Assembly (NCBI GenBank): GCA_020072845.1
Contig: JAIQGF010000008.1
Location: 248,001-312,000, forward strand
Direction of reading: 5' to 3'
DNA from: Terriglobia bacterium
GTDB taxonomy: Bacteria; Acidobacteriota; Terriglobia; Terriglobales; Acidobacteriaceae
Length of the DNA stretch: 64,000 bases
Of the stretch, positions 14,832 to 24,399 are shown piece by piece (positions within the stretch are counted from its first letter, which is position 1; each line of letters begins with the position of its first letter). The notes below the pieces were generated by a model. The model made no database searches. It was not told the origin of the DNA and saw only the letters and a program-made list of their open reading frames with translations. A program made the translations under genes and the position numbers.

Positions 14832-16997
14832 ATGTCATCCAAGAGTCTGTCCATTCGCAAGGCGCAGGAGGTCCGCGAGACCGCCGGCAAGATCGTGCCG
14901 ATTCAATCCCCGGTTCTGGACCATCCGGCTCTCTACATCAATCGCGAACTCAGCCTGCTGGCCTTCCAAAAGCGCGTTCTGGAAGAAGCGGTTGACCCCT
15001 CCAATCCGTTGCTGGAACGGGTGCGTTTTCTCTCCATTGTTGGATCCAACCTCGACGAGTTCTTCATGGTGCGGGTGGCCGGATTGATCCGGCAAATGGA
15101 TGCCGGCTCGGCGGAAGTCGGCCCCGATGGGATGACGGCCCGCGAACAGCTCGACGCGATTCGCGCCGACGTCGCCAAAGTGGTCGCCAGCGCGCAGCGC
15201 TGCTTGCATCGGCAGTTGCTTCCGGCGCTCGAACAGGAAGGAATTCATTTCCTGGGGTACGCCGACCTGAATGGCCGGCAGCGTTTGATTACCGACAAGT
15301 ATTTCTCCGACGTGGTATTCCCGGTCCTGACGCCTCTCGCCTTCGATCCGGGACGGCCGTTTCCCCACATCTCGAATCTCAGCGTCAACCTTGCCGTCGT
15401 CATTCGCGACAGCCAAGGGCAGGAACACTTCGCGCGCGTCAAGGTGCCCGACAGCCTGCCGCAAATCATTGCCGTCGACCGGGTGGCGCGCAAGAAAGCG
15501 CCGCTCAAATCGCAGGCGTTCATCTGGCTTGAGGACCTGATTGCTTCCAACCTTCAGGCCCTTTTCCCGGGGATGGAAATCGTGGAATCCCACGCGTTTC
15601 ACGTGACCCGCGATGCTGACCTCGAGATTCAGGAACTGGAGGCCGGCGATTTACTGGAAACCACCGAAGAAAGCCTGCGCCAGCGCCGGTTTGGCGACGT
15701 GGTCCGGCTGCAGGTCGGCGTCGGTACCCCGCCGCACATCCTCAAGATTCTGATCAGCAATCTGGAAGTGGACCGCAAGAATGTCTACCGCCTGAAAGGC
15801 CGCCTGTCGACCTCGCGGCTCAAGCATCTGGCCGACGTCGACCGCCCCGACCTCAAGTGGCCCAATTTTGTCAGCCGGGTTCCTCCGCCGCTGGAAAACC
15901 AAAGCGAAGACGAGGATATTTTTGCGGCGATACGGCGCCGCGACATCCTGCTGCACCATCCCTTTGATTCCTTCACTCCCGTTCTCGATCTCCTGACCAA
16001 AGGTGCGCACGACCCGGCTGCCTTGGCCATCAAGATCACGCTGTACCGCGTGGGGCGGAACTCTCCGGTGGTGAGACAGTTGCTGGAGGCCATCGAGGAA
16101 GAAACCCAAGTCGCGGCGCTGGTCGAACTCAAAGCCCGCTTCGACGAAGAGAGCAACATCGAATGGGCACGAGCGCTGGAAAATCAAGGCGGTCACGTGG
16201 TGTATGGCTTGCCCGGGTTGAAGGTCCACGCCAAAGCCGCGTTGATCGTGCGTCACGAGGGTGACCAGATACGGCGCTACGTCCACCTGGGAACGGGCAA
16301 TTACAACCCCACCACGGCACACCTCTATACCGACGTGGGGCTGTTGACGTCGGATGAGGACATTGGAGCGGACGTCACTGACCTGTTTAACTACCTTACC
16401 GGCTATTCGGCCAAAACGGATTATCGCAAGCTCCTAGTGGCGCCCATCAACATGCGCACTCGATTGGAAGAGCTGATCCGGAGGGAGATGCATCACCAGA
16501 CGGTCACTGGCAATGGCCGCATCATTCTGAAACTGAATTCTCTGACCGACGCCAAGATGATTCGCCTGTTGTACGAAGCATCGCAGGCGGGCGTGAAGAT
16601 CGATCTGCTGGTACGGGGGATGTGCTGTCTCCGGCCCGGTTTTCCGGGCGTGGCCGACAACATTCGAGTCATCAGCATCGTCGGCCGTTTCCTCGAGCAC
16701 AGCCGGATCTTTTACTTTCGCAACGCCGGTGATGAGGTTGTTTATCTCGGCAGCGCGGACTTGATGTCGCGCAACCTCAATCGCAGGGTCGAAATCCTGT
16801 TCCCGATCGAGGATCACAGGCTGGTCCGCCATCTGCGCGACCGCGTGCTCGAGGTTTATCTCCAGGATAATGTGAAGGCGCGCGAGATGCAGGCGGACGG
16901 AACCTACCCGCGCCGAACTCCTGCCCGTGGCGAATCCCCGGTCAATGCGCAAGAAGAACTGCTGAAGCGCCGCTCAGGCTCGAACGGACTGCGGTGA
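14832..16997 (+). CDS. ppk1: Polyphosphate kinase 1
   Basis: This 721-residue protein (ATG 14832 chosen; a TTG at 14802 would add ten residues unlike the family) is full length for PPK1. It polymerises the gamma-phosphate of ATP into polyphosphate, reversibly, through a phosphohistidine. The N-domain starts YINRELSLLAFQKRVLEEA. The catalytic His is H466 in GLKVHAKAAL and the second essential His is H623 in FLEHSR; their 157-residue spacing matches E. coli H435/H592. NYNPTTAHLYTDVGLLT is also present. It stands alone, so the link to the neighbouring signalling genes is only positional. A Pho-type box was not recognised upstream. Confidence 0.97.
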   Translation: MSSKSLSIRKAQEVRETAGKIVPIQSPVLDHPALYINRELSLLAFQKRVLEEAVDPSNPLLERVRFLSIVGSNLDEFFMVRVAGLIRQMDAGSAEVGPDGMTAREQLDAIRADVAKVVASAQRCLHRQLLPALEQEGIHFLGYADLNGRQRLITDKYFSDVVFPVLTPLAFDPGRPFPHISNLSVNLAVVIRDSQGQEHFARVKVPDSLPQIIAVDRVARKKAPLKSQAFIWLEDLIASNLQALFPGMEIVESHAFHVTRDADLEIQELEAGDLLETTEESLRQRRFGDVVRLQVGVGTPPHILKILISNLEVDRKNVYRLKGRLSTSRLKHLADVDRPDLKWPNFVSRVPPPLENQSEDEDIFAAIRRRDILLHHPFDSFTPVLDLLTKGAHDPAALAIKITLYRVGRNSPVVRQLLEAIEEETQVAALVELKARFDEESNIEWARALENQGGHVVYGLPGLKVHAKAALIVRHEGDQIRRYVHLGTGNYNPTTAHLYTDVGLLTSDEDIGADVTDLFNYLTGYSAKTDYRKLLVAPINMRTRLEELIRREMHHQTVTGNGRIILKLNSLTDAKMIRLLYEASQAGVKIDLLVRGMCCLRPGFPGVADNIRVISIVGRFLEHSRIFYFRNAGDEVVYLGSADLMSRNLNRRVEILFPIEDHRLVRHLRDRVLEVYLQDNVKAREMQADGTYPRRTPARGESPVNAQEELLKRRSGSNGLR

Positions 16998-17044
16998 GCC
17001 GACCCTGCTAGTCCTGCGCCACCGTCGCCGCGGCGTTTGCCAGA

Positions 17045-17896
17045 TCAAGCGAGGTATTTCACCAGCACAACTTCGTTCTGCGCCTCGTTGTACAGCATCT
17101 CATCGGCCAGGGCCTGCACCATCGCCAAGCCCAGGCCGCCCGGACGAATCCCCTTTGCCTCGCGGACCGCATCCGATGCCAGCGCGCCCGCGGGATTCGA
17201 CACCGCGGCGTGGGTCAGTCCTTCGAAACGGAAGCCGGGGCCGGGATCGGCGATGCGGTAAAACAGCATGCGTGGCGTACGAAGGCAGGCGAGGCGGACG
17301 CGGCGCGACGGATCCAGACCACCTCCCCACTCCACGGCATTCATCAGGAGCTCGCGAAAGGCCTGCGCCACCGGCTCCATGAGTTCCAAGCCGAGGTCGG
17401 CATCGAGCTGGCGGACGAAGTGTTCGATCCGTTCGGCGGAGTCGCGCGTGCAAGGAATGGATAACTCCACCCACTCCCGTTTTGCCGATACGACTTCAAT
17501 GGCGGGATCGGTTTTGGCGCTCAGCGCGCGCGTGACCAACTCCGCCAGTTCTGGCGCGGTAAACGGCTTGCGGAGGTAGTCGTAAGTATTCTGCCGGATG
17601 GCGCGCAGCAGGCTTTCCGGCGTGTCGTCGGCGGTGATCACGATCACGCGAAAAGCGCCGCCCATCTGGCGCAGCCTGGCCAGGACCTCCAGACCATTGA
17701 TATCCGGCAAGCCCAGGTCCAGCAGGATCAGGTCGAAGGAGCGCTCTGCGATCTGCCGCAAACCCTCGCCCGCCGTCTCACAGGAGACGATCTCCACGGG
17801 CAGCGAGCGAAGCGCATGGCCGACAAAATCGTGGACCATGGGATCGTCGTCTACCACCAGCAGTTGTTTTCGCGGCGCGGGAGGGCCGGTCGCCAT
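17045..17896 (-). CDS. Receiver - HATPase_c_2 (RsbW-like) signalling protein
   Basis: It is 283 residues from ATG 17896 (MATGPPAPRKQ). The longer frame starting at 18031 adds a Cys/Arg-rich segment that does not look like protein. The receiver has VVDDDPMVHDFVG, phosphoacceptor in LILLDLGLPDINGLEVL, VITADD and YDYLRKPF. The C-terminal part resembles anti-sigma-factor-type serine kinases: FRELLMNAVEWGGGLDP, FYRIADPGPGF, GGLGLAMVQALADEM. Such proteins often switch partner proteins or sigma factors by phosphorylation. It is divergent from the five-gene GTPase operon, so it may control or be part of that module. Confidence 0.85.
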   Translation of the reverse strand: MATGPPAPRKQLLVVDDDPMVHDFVGHALRSLPVEIVSCETAGEGLRQIAERSFDLILLDLGLPDINGLEVLARLRQMGGAFRVIVITADDTPESLLRAIRQNTYDYLRKPFTAPELAELVTRALSAKTDPAIEVVSAKREWVELSIPCTRDSAERIEHFVRQLDADLGLELMEPVAQAFRELLMNAVEWGGGLDPSRRVRLACLRTPRMLFYRIADPGPGFRFEGLTHAAVSNPAGALASDAVREAKGIRPGGLGLAMVQALADEMLYNEAQNEVVLVKYLA

Positions 17897-18194
17897 AGCT
17901 GTGGACCTTTCTGCTCGGTCTGCGGGCCTGGGTGCGGACACGCGCCGGGATGCGCATCCCTTGAAGCAGCCGGAGTGCAGTATTAGCATTGTTCGCGCGC
18001 CCGTGCAATAATCTCTTCCCCCACGCCCCACTTTGGCGTTCCAACGCGGGCGAAACGGCCCCTAGTGGTCTGCACAATGCAGCGCGGCATGGCCGCAGGA
18101 AGGACCACCTTCTTCAATGGCGCGCAAGCTCTCTAACGTGCGCAAAGCGGTGCTCAAGCTTCCCAACCTGCGCAAAAAAGTGCGAGGAATCCCT

Positions 18195-18794
18195 ATGACC
18201 GAAAACAAGAAAATTGCAGTGGTCCCGGCTGAGGGCAACGGCGCGGAGCAGGGCGCCACCAGCGTCGACAAGATCCGCGACATCCTGTTTGGTTCGCAGA
18301 TCAAGGGTTATGAAGCCCGCTTCGCGCGCCTGGAAGACACTCTGGCGCGTGAAACCGCGGAAATGAAGGATACGATGCGCCGCCGTTTCGAGTCGGTGGA
18401 GGGCTTTTTCCGCAAGGAGGCGGAGGCGCTATCGGGACGGCTCAAGGCCGAGCGGGAGGAGCGAACGGAATCGCTGAAGAGCATGGCTCGCGACCTGAAA
18501 GCGGCGAGCGACATGCTCAACAAGAAAATCCTTGAGCTCGATAACAAGACGGCCGAAGAGCAGAGCAGTCTGCGGCAGGAACTGATGCAAGAATCCCGCA
18601 AGCTGCTGGAAGAGATCCGTCACAAGAGCGACAGCCTGACCGCGCTGGTGGAGCGGCGTGCCGACGAATTGCGCGACCAGAAAGTCGACCGCGCCGCGCT
18701 GGCTTCCCTGCTGACGGAGATGGCGCTGCAACTGAGCGAGGAAGGCGTGGTGAGCGGCAAGCCGGTCAAGGTCGCCAAGGCAGCGGGACAGTAG
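18195..18794 (+). CDS. Coiled-coil cytoplasmic protein, first gene of the GTPase operon
   Basis: The start ATG 18195 is preceded by GAGGAA at good spacing; an upstream ATG (18117) would add 26 basic residues and cannot be excluded. The 199-residue product has no signal peptide. After a short variable N-terminus it reads SVDKIRDILFGSQIKGYEARFARLED and then about 120 residues of Glu/Lys/Arg-rich heptads, typical of a long coiled coil, and a tail with DRAALASLLTEMALQLSEE. I do not recognise the family. It lies 15 nt before an OmpA-like gene, and its shape suits a scaffold or an adaptor under the membrane. Confidence 0.75.
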   Translation: MTENKKIAVVPAEGNGAEQGATSVDKIRDILFGSQIKGYEARFARLEDTLARETAEMKDTMRRRFESVEGFFRKEAEALSGRLKAEREERTESLKSMARDLKAASDMLNKKILELDNKTAEEQSSLRQELMQESRKLLEEIRHKSDSLTALVERRADELRDQKVDRAALASLLTEMALQLSEEGVVSGKPVKVAKAAGQ

Positions 18795-18809
18795 CCAGCG
18801 AGGCTCAGC

Positions 18810-20399
18810 ATGAGCACAGCGCCCTTACGGGACCTGGCGCCAGAGAACGAGCCCAACGGCGGTCCCACCGGCGAGTACACGCGGCTGCGGGAACTGCTGG
18901 TCGGCCCGGAACAGGCGCGCCTGGAAGAACTCCAGCGGCGGCTTGACGACCGCCAGTTGCGCACCGAAGACCTGAGCCAGGTGGTGGCGGAAGCCATCGC
19001 CTTGCGCTCCCGGCGGGACCGCACGATTCAGCAGACCCTGAATCCCCTGGTCGAAGAAGCCGTGCGCATCTCGGTCACCCGCGATCCCAACATCCTGGCC
19101 AATGCCCTCTTCCCGGTCATCGGCGAAGCGGTGCGCAAGGCCGTTGCCCATGCCCTGCGCGGCCTGGTGGAATCGATCAACCAGACGCTGGAACGCAGCG
19201 TGTCGCTGGAAGCCTTGAAATGGAGAATCGAGGCGCTGCGCACCGGGCGGCCGTTCGCCGAGATCGTGCTGACGCGCAGCTTGCGCTACCGGGTGGAACA
19301 AGTCTTCCTCATTCACCGCGAAAGCGGGCTGCTGCTGCAGCACGTGGCACGATCGGACCAGATGGTGCAGGACTCGGACCTGGTCTCCGGCATGTTGACC
19401 GCGATCCAGGACTTCATTCGTGACTCCTTCGCGGGCGCCGGCGGCCGGGATATCGAGACGATCGAACTGGACGAGTTCAATCTGTGGGTGCAGCACGGAC
19501 CGTCGGCGATCCTGGCGGCGGTGGTCAGCGGCACGCCTCCTCCGGAATTGCGCAACGTGTTAGCGCGCAACCTGGAGCAGGTTCACGCGGAATATGGACC
19601 GTTGTTGGCTTCCTTCAACGGCGACGGAAGCGCGTTTGCCGCGGCGCGTCCGCTGCTTGAATCCTGCCTGCTCGGCCGCCAGGCGCAGAAGTCCGCGAAG
19701 CAGTCGAAACCGTTCTTCATTGTTTCCGCGGCCGCGCTGCTGGTGGCGATCGCGCTGGTGACCTTCTTCAGCGCGCGAACCCGCCGGCGCTGGGACCACC
19801 TGGTGGAGCGGCTGCGGCAGGAGCCCGGGATCATCCTGACCAGCGCCGACCGCTCCTGGGGCACCTACGAACTGGTCGGCCTGCGCGATCCGCTCTCCAC
19901 CGACCCGGAGAAAATCGTTCGTGCTTCCGGCATTGATCCGGCCAAGGTGACTTCGCGCTGGGAACCCTACGTTTCACTCGATGCGAAGTTCAAAGTCTTC
20001 CGCCAATTTCTGGCGGAGAAGGACGCTCTCGAGCAGGCGGTCCTGCGGTTCCCGCTGAACTCGGCCCAGCTTTCGGCGGAACAGTTGGCGAAGCTCGATG
20101 ACATTGAGGCGCACATCGTCAAGCTGCAACAGCAGGGGGCGGCGATCGGGCAGAAGTTTGTCATCGAGCTGCACGGCCATACCGATCCCACGGGAAACGA
20201 AGATAAGAACGACGCGCTCAGCCAGCGGCGCGCAGACGAGGTGGCAAAGGCGCTGGCCAGCCGCGGCATCAGCAAAGACATGCTGCGGACCGTCGCCATG
20301 GGCTCACGCGAGCCGGTGCGCGCCGCCGCAGCATACCTAACCGAACTGAACCGGCGTGTCACCTTCCACGTGGTCATCGGAAACGAGGCCGGCCGGTGA
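18810..20399 (+). CDS. Transmembrane protein with C-terminal OmpA-like peptidoglycan-binding domain
   Basis: This is a 529-residue protein without an N-terminal signal peptide. Residues 1-300 are a charged, probably cytoplasmic region (LRELLVGPEQARLEELQRRL and later IRDSFAGAGGRDIETIELDE). One membrane span is at about 306-324 (FFIVSAAALLVAIALVTFF), then an outer part, and a C-terminal OmpA domain at about 420-529 with IELHGHTDPTGNEDKN and LSQRRADEVAKAL, the usual peptidoglycan-contact residues. This topology ties the cell wall to the cytoplasm. The stop overlaps the GTG start of the small GTPase by 4 nt, so the two are made together and may bind each other. The N-terminal domain has no family I can name. 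Confidence 0.85.
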   Translation: MSTAPLRDLAPENEPNGGPTGEYTRLRELLVGPEQARLEELQRRLDDRQLRTEDLSQVVAEAIALRSRRDRTIQQTLNPLVEEAVRISVTRDPNILANALFPVIGEAVRKAVAHALRGLVESINQTLERSVSLEALKWRIEALRTGRPFAEIVLTRSLRYRVEQVFLIHRESGLLLQHVARSDQMVQDSDLVSGMLTAIQDFIRDSFAGAGGRDIETIELDEFNLWVQHGPSAILAAVVSGTPPPELRNVLARNLEQVHAEYGPLLASFNGDGSAFAAARPLLESCLLGRQAQKSAKQSKPFFIVSAAALLVAIALVTFFSARTRRRWDHLVERLRQEPGIILTSADRSWGTYELVGLRDPLSTDPEKIVRASGIDPAKVTSRWEPYVSLDAKFKVFRQFLAEKDALEQAVLRFPLNSAQLSAEQLAKLDDIEAHIVKLQQQGAAIGQKFVIELHGHTDPTGNEDKNDALSQRRADEVAKALASRGISKDMLRTVAMGSREPVRAAAAYLTELNRRVTFHVVIGNEAGR

Positions 20400-20932
20400 T
20401 CCAGAAAAAAATCTGCATGGTGGGAGCGTTTGGAGTGGGCAAGACCAGCCTGGTCGCCCGCTTCGTCTACACAAAATTTTCCGAGAAATACCAGACCACG
20501 GTGGGCGTGAAGATCGACAAGAAGGTAGTCCAACACCCCGCCGGCGACATTAACCTGATCCTCTGGGACCTGGCGGGAGAAGACGCGCTCACTACGGTGC
20601 GTCCGGCACACCTGAAGGGCGCCTCCGGTTACATTCTGGTGATGGATGGCTTGCGTCGGAACACGCTCGAGGTGGCGATCGATCTCCACGGGCGCGTCAG
20701 CGAAGCGGTGGGGGCTGTCCCCTTCGTATGCGTGGTCAACAAGGCCGATCTGCGGGAAACCTGGGAGATTCAGCAGAGCGATCTCGACAACCTGGTCTCT
20801 CGCGGGTGGACGGTGGTGGAAACCAGCGCGAAGACCGGCGCCGCTGTCGAAGGAGTTTTCCAGACGCTGACCGACGCGATGATGCAGGAGCACCATGTCG
20901 ACGACTCCACAGCCGGCGCCGTCGCCGGCTAA
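20396..20932 (+). CDS. Rab/Ras-like small GTPase
   Basis: The 178-residue protein has all G motifs in Ras order: P-loop G10-S18 (GAFGVGKTS), switch [10 protein letters not shown] with T34/T35, G3 WDLAGED (D58, G61), G4 NKAD (115-118), G5 TSAK (143-146). The position of the catalytic Gln61 of Ras is Glu here (E62), which predicts slow intrinsic hydrolysis or dependence on a partner. The start is GTG 20396, inside the stop of the OmpA-like gene. The next gene overlaps it by 38 nt. It is a prokaryotic Ras-superfamily GTPase, closer in switch I to Rab than to MglA as far as can be read by eye. Likely a membrane-proximal switch that reads the OmpA-like protein. Confidence 0.92.
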   Translation: MIQKKICMVGAFGVGKTSLVARFVYTKFSEKYQTTVGVKIDKKVVQHPAGDINLILWDLAGEDALTTVRPAHLKGASGYILVMDGLRRNTLEVAIDLHGRVSEAVGAVPFVCVVNKADLRETWEIQQSDLDNLVSRGWTVVETSAKTGAAVEGVFQTLTDAMMQEHHVDDSTAGAVAG

Positions 20933-22817
20933 CCATTCCATCAACGATACTGCCGTCCTCCTGCTGGCGATCATGCAGATGGCCGCCTTTGAGCCTTTAC
21001 CCAGCGGCTCATTCCGCTTGATCTCAACTCCACCCGAATGGCTGCGCGATCTCTTACCTGGAATCGAATCCGCTCAAGAAACTGATCTGGTCGAACGCTT
21101 TCCCCTGCTGGAAGCATTCCTTCCGGAGGCGCAAGAGGTTTGGCGCGCAACCGGCGGCGGACGGGCCTGCTCCGATATCTGGACGGAGGCGCACCCCGGC
21201 GGCGGCGAGACGCACCTGCAGGCTTGGGCCTTCAACATAGCCGGGCGGCCGATTCTGTTGATCGAGGCGGCCGACATCCTGCACCGCGAACGGCAGTTGG
21301 TTCTTCAGTACGCCCATGAAACCGCGCTGCAATACGACACCATCACGCGGCTCAATCGTGAAGTGCAGCGCGCCGCGCAGGCCAAAAGCGATTTCCTGGC
21401 CATGATGAGCCACGAAATCCGCACCCCCATGAACGCCATTCTGGGCATGGCCGATGTGCTGGCGGAAACTTCACTGGGGCCCGATCAGCGCCGCTACGTA
21501 GACATTTTCCAGCGAGCGGCCAGCAGCCTGCTCGATCTGCTGAACGATATTCTGGATATGTCGAAGATCGAGGCCGGCCAGTTGACACTTGAAACCGTTC
21601 CCTTCGAGCTGCGCGATGTGGTGACGCGAGCCGTGGAACTGGTGGGCATCCGGGCGGGGGCGAAGGGGCTGAAGATAGAATCCGAAATCGCTTCCGATGT
21701 GGCGCCCTGGGTGAGCGGTGATCCGGTGCGGACCCGGCAGGTGCTGATCAACCTGCTGGGGAATTCGATGAAGTTCACCGAACAGGGGCAACTGACGGTG
21801 CGGGTCGAGCGGGACCCGGAGGGCAAGGGTCCGGCCTCGCTGCGCTTCGCCGTGTCGGACACCGGGATCGGAATTCCCGAAGACAAGCTGCCAAAGATCT
21901 TCGAAAGCTTCTCCCAAGCGGATTCTTCCACCACACGCAAATACGGCGGCACGGGACTGGGATTGACCATTTGCAAGCGGCTGGTGGAGGCGATGGGCGG
22001 CAGGATTTGGGTGGAAAGCACGGTGGGAGTTGGCAGCACCTTTTATTTCACGGCTGAGTTCGGTCACGCGGCGGCCCCGGAGACGCCGACTGCAACGGCG
22101 GCTGCGGTTGCTGCGAAGCCGGCCGAAGCCTTGCGTATCCTGGTGGCCGATGATTCCGAGGACAACCGTTCGGTGATGCGCGCCTACCTGCAGCACTCGC
22201 CGTACGAGCTTGACTTCGTCGAGGACGGCGCTTCCGCCCTGGAAAAGCTCCAGACCGGCCGGTACGATCTGGCGCTGATGGATGTCCACATGCCGCGCAT
22301 GGACGGATATGCCGTGGTGCGCGCCTTCCGGGAATACGAACGGGCCAAGAACCTGCCGCCGCTGCCGGTGCTGGCGTTGACCGCCGATGCCTTCAAAGAA
22401 GCGGTGGAGAAGAGCCTGGCGGCAGGATTTACCATGCACCTGGCCAAGCCGATCCGCAAGGCGACGCTGTTGGAAGCGATCACCCGGCACGGGCAGGCCC
22501 ATCCTGAAGCCGCGGCCCCAGCGAAACTCGATGTCGTTGTGGATGAGGAGCTCGCGGCGATTGTGCCCAAGTTCCTCAGCAACGTCCGGCGGAATCCTCC
22601 CGCCATCGCGGCCGCGCTGGCCCGCGGCGACTTCGGCGCCATCCGTTCGCTGGGTCACAACATGAAAGGGACTGGCGGCTCCTTCGGTCTGCCGCAGATC
22701 AGCGAGATCGGTGACCAGTTGGAGCGGGCGGCCAAAGAGCAAAATGCCGACTCGGTCCGCACCGTCACCGCCCAGTTGGTGCAATTCCTCGATTCCGTCG
22801 ACATCCGTTTCAAGTAA
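20895..22817 (+). CDS. Hybrid histidine kinase with receiver and HPt
   Basis: This is a 640-residue cytoplasmic kinase. The N-terminal domain (about 1-150) is PAS-like but unassigned, without membrane spans. HisKA carries H173 in [11 protein letters not shown]. HATPase has [21 protein letters not shown] and GGTGLGLTI. The receiver has D463 in [13 protein letters not shown] and HLAKPI. The C-terminal HPt carries H588 in [12 protein letters not shown]. The start at 20895 lies within the GTPase gene (38-nt overlap), so translation is coupled. It can run a full phosphorelay on its own, and the final acceptor may be the receiver of the next gene, 10 nt downstream. Confidence 0.92.
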   Translation: MSTTPQPAPSPANHSINDTAVLLLAIMQMAAFEPLPSGSFRLISTPPEWLRDLLPGIESAQETDLVERFPLLEAFLPEAQEVWRATGGGRACSDIWTEAHPGGGETHLQAWAFNIAGRPILLIEAADILHRERQLVLQYAHETALQYDTITRLNREVQRAAQAKSDFLAMMSHEIRTPMNAILGMADVLAETSLGPDQRRYVDIFQRAASSLLDLLNDILDMSKIEAGQLTLETVPFELRDVVTRAVELVGIRAGAKGLKIESEIASDVAPWVSGDPVRTRQVLINLLGNSMKFTEQGQLTVRVERDPEGKGPASLRFAVSDTGIGIPEDKLPKIFESFSQADSSTTRKYGGTGLGLTICKRLVEAMGGRIWVESTVGVGSTFYFTAEFGHAAAPETPTATAAAVAAKPAEALRILVADDSEDNRSVMRAYLQHSPYELDFVEDGASALEKLQTGRYDLALMDVHMPRMDGYAVVRAFREYERAKNLPPLPVLALTADAFKEAVEKSLAAGFTMHLAKPIRKATLLEAITRHGQAHPEAAAPAKLDVVVDEELAAIVPKFLSNVRRNPPAIAAALARGDFGAIRSLGHNMKGTGGSFGLPQISEIGDQLERAAKEQNADSVRTVTAQLVQFLDSVDIRFK

Positions 22818-22827
22818 GTGAGGCGAC

Positions 22828-24180
22828 ATGCGCGTGCGCTTCTGGGGAACCCGTGGATCGATCGCTACACCGGGCCCGGGCACAAACCGGTTCGGCGGAA
22901 ACACCTCCTGCGTGGAGGTCACCACCAATTCGGGCCAGCGCTTTATCCTGGACTGCGGCACCGGAGCGCGTCTGCTCGGGATGGACCTGATGGCGCGAGC
23001 CCCCAAGCCAATCCGGGCGACCATGCTGCTGGGGCATACACATTGGGACCACATCCAGGGCTTTCCTTTCTTTGCTCCGTTGTTCATCCCGCAGAATGAA
23101 TTCACCATCTGCGCCCCCACCGGCGTCGGACAAAGCCTGGCCAGCGTTTTGTCCGGACAGATGGAATTCACCTATTTCCCGGTTGCGCTGGACCAGTTGC
23201 CGGCGGCGATTGAATACAAAGATCTGACGGAAGGCACCTACGATTTCGATGGCGTGCGAGTGGTGACGCAATTTCTCAATCATCCCGCCACCAGCCTGGG
23301 TTACCGCATCGAAGCCGACGGCGCGGTGCTGGTGTATGCCTGCGATCACGAGCCCTTCGCGACCACGCTATGGCGGGAAGGAGCGCGGCCTGGGGTCATC
23401 GAATCCATCGTGCACAGTGGGGACCGCCGCCATGCCCTGTTCATGCGGCACGCCGACCTGCTCATCCACGACGCGCAGTACCTGCCGCAGGAATACGCGG
23501 CCAAGAAAAACTGGGGACACAGCACGTATGAGTATGTGGTGGAACTGGCCGCCGCGGCTGACGTTCGCCAGGTGGCGCTGACGCATCATGATCCGACCCA
23601 CGACGACGTGTTCCTGGACAGCCTGGAAGCCTCCGCACAGAGGTTGGCGCGCCAGCGGAATTTCTCCCTGCACGTCTTGTGCGCTTATGAAGGAAGTGAA
23701 TTCGAGGTCAGGGCGCCGCAGACCACCCGCTCACGTTCGCTGGCGGTGGCGAACGCGGGCGTCAGCTCTCCGGATCGCTTATGCGTTCTGGTGGTGGACG
23801 ACGATCCCAACCTGCGCATGCTGGTGGATTCAGCGCTGCGGCACGATGGCTATACCGTGCTGGAAGCCGAGGATGGAGAGCAGGGTCTGGAGCGCGTGCA
23901 AGCCGATCGTCCCGATCTGATTTTGCTGGATGTGAACATGCCGAAGATGGACGGGCTGGCCGTCCTGCAGCAGCTTCGCAGCAACGTTGCGACCCGGAAC
24001 ATTCCCGTGCTCATGCTGACTGCTCAGGCGGGCGGGACCACTACTCAGGCAGCCTTCGATGCCGGCGCGACCGACTACCTGGCCAAGCCGTTCACCGTCC
24101 CACAATTGACGACCCGGGTGCGCGCCTGTCTGGATCGTTGGCGAGGGACGCCAGCCGGGATGCAGGACTCGTCAAGGTGA
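22828..24180 (+). CDS. Metallo-beta-lactamase-fold hydrolase fused to a receiver domain
   Basis: It is 450 residues. The N-terminal 290 residues are an MBL-fold hydrolase of the PhnP / RNase Z-like group: MRVRFWGTRGSIATP, GGNTSCVEV, metal site H70-T-H72-W-D74-H75, a DHEPF segment, and a late LTHHDPTHDD. The C-terminal receiver has VVDDDPNLRMLVD, phosphoacceptor D368 in LILLDVNMPKMDG, and DYLAKPF. The substrate is unknown; phosphodiesterase action on a nucleotide is plausible for this subfamily. Being the last gene of the operon, it is the likely output: phosphorylation from the upstream HPt would gate the hydrolase. Confidence 0.88.
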   Translation: MRVRFWGTRGSIATPGPGTNRFGGNTSCVEVTTNSGQRFILDCGTGARLLGMDLMARAPKPIRATMLLGHTHWDHIQGFPFFAPLFIPQNEFTICAPTGVGQSLASVLSGQMEFTYFPVALDQLPAAIEYKDLTEGTYDFDGVRVVTQFLNHPATSLGYRIEADGAVLVYACDHEPFATTLWREGARPGVIESIVHSGDRRHALFMRHADLLIHDAQYLPQEYAAKKNWGHSTYEYVVELAAAADVRQVALTHHDPTHDDVFLDSLEASAQRLARQRNFSLHVLCAYEGSEFEVRAPQTTRSRSLAVANAGVSSPDRLCVLVVDDDPNLRMLVDSALRHDGYTVLEAEDGEQGLERVQADRPDLILLDVNMPKMDGLAVLQQLRSNVATRNIPVLMLTAQAGGTTTQAAFDAGATDYLAKPFTVPQLTTRVRACLDRWRGTPAGMQDSSR

Positions 24181-24189
24181 AGTAAGAGT

Positions 24190-24399
24190 ATGTCGCGGAA
24201 GTTGCTGCTTGCGGCATGGTTCGTTCTTCTCAGCGGGCACAGCTGCGGTCCCGCCCTGGGACAGAGTCCCGCGATCACTCAGCAGCGGACGATGCGCGCC
24301 GTGCCCTGGACTTTCCTGTTTACAATAGATTTTCCATTTGGTAGCGTCTCGCAATTCTTAAGGAGGGACCATGGCAAGACCGCAAGTAATTTGGACTAA
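24190..24399 (+). CDS. Short ORF with a signal peptide, possibly the start of a lost gene
   Basis: The 69-residue frame begins MSRKLLLAAWFVLLSGHS, a textbook signal peptide, 9 nt after the previous stop with GAAGTAAGAG upstream. After about 30 residues the sequence no longer looks like protein, and it overlaps the next gene, which has its own strong ribosome site. It is either a small exported peptide or the surviving 5' end of a disrupted secreted-protein gene. Confidence 0.3.
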   Translation: MSRKLLLAAWFVLLSGHSCGPALGQSPAITQQRTMRAVPWTFLFTIDFPFGSVSQFLRRDHGKTASNLD

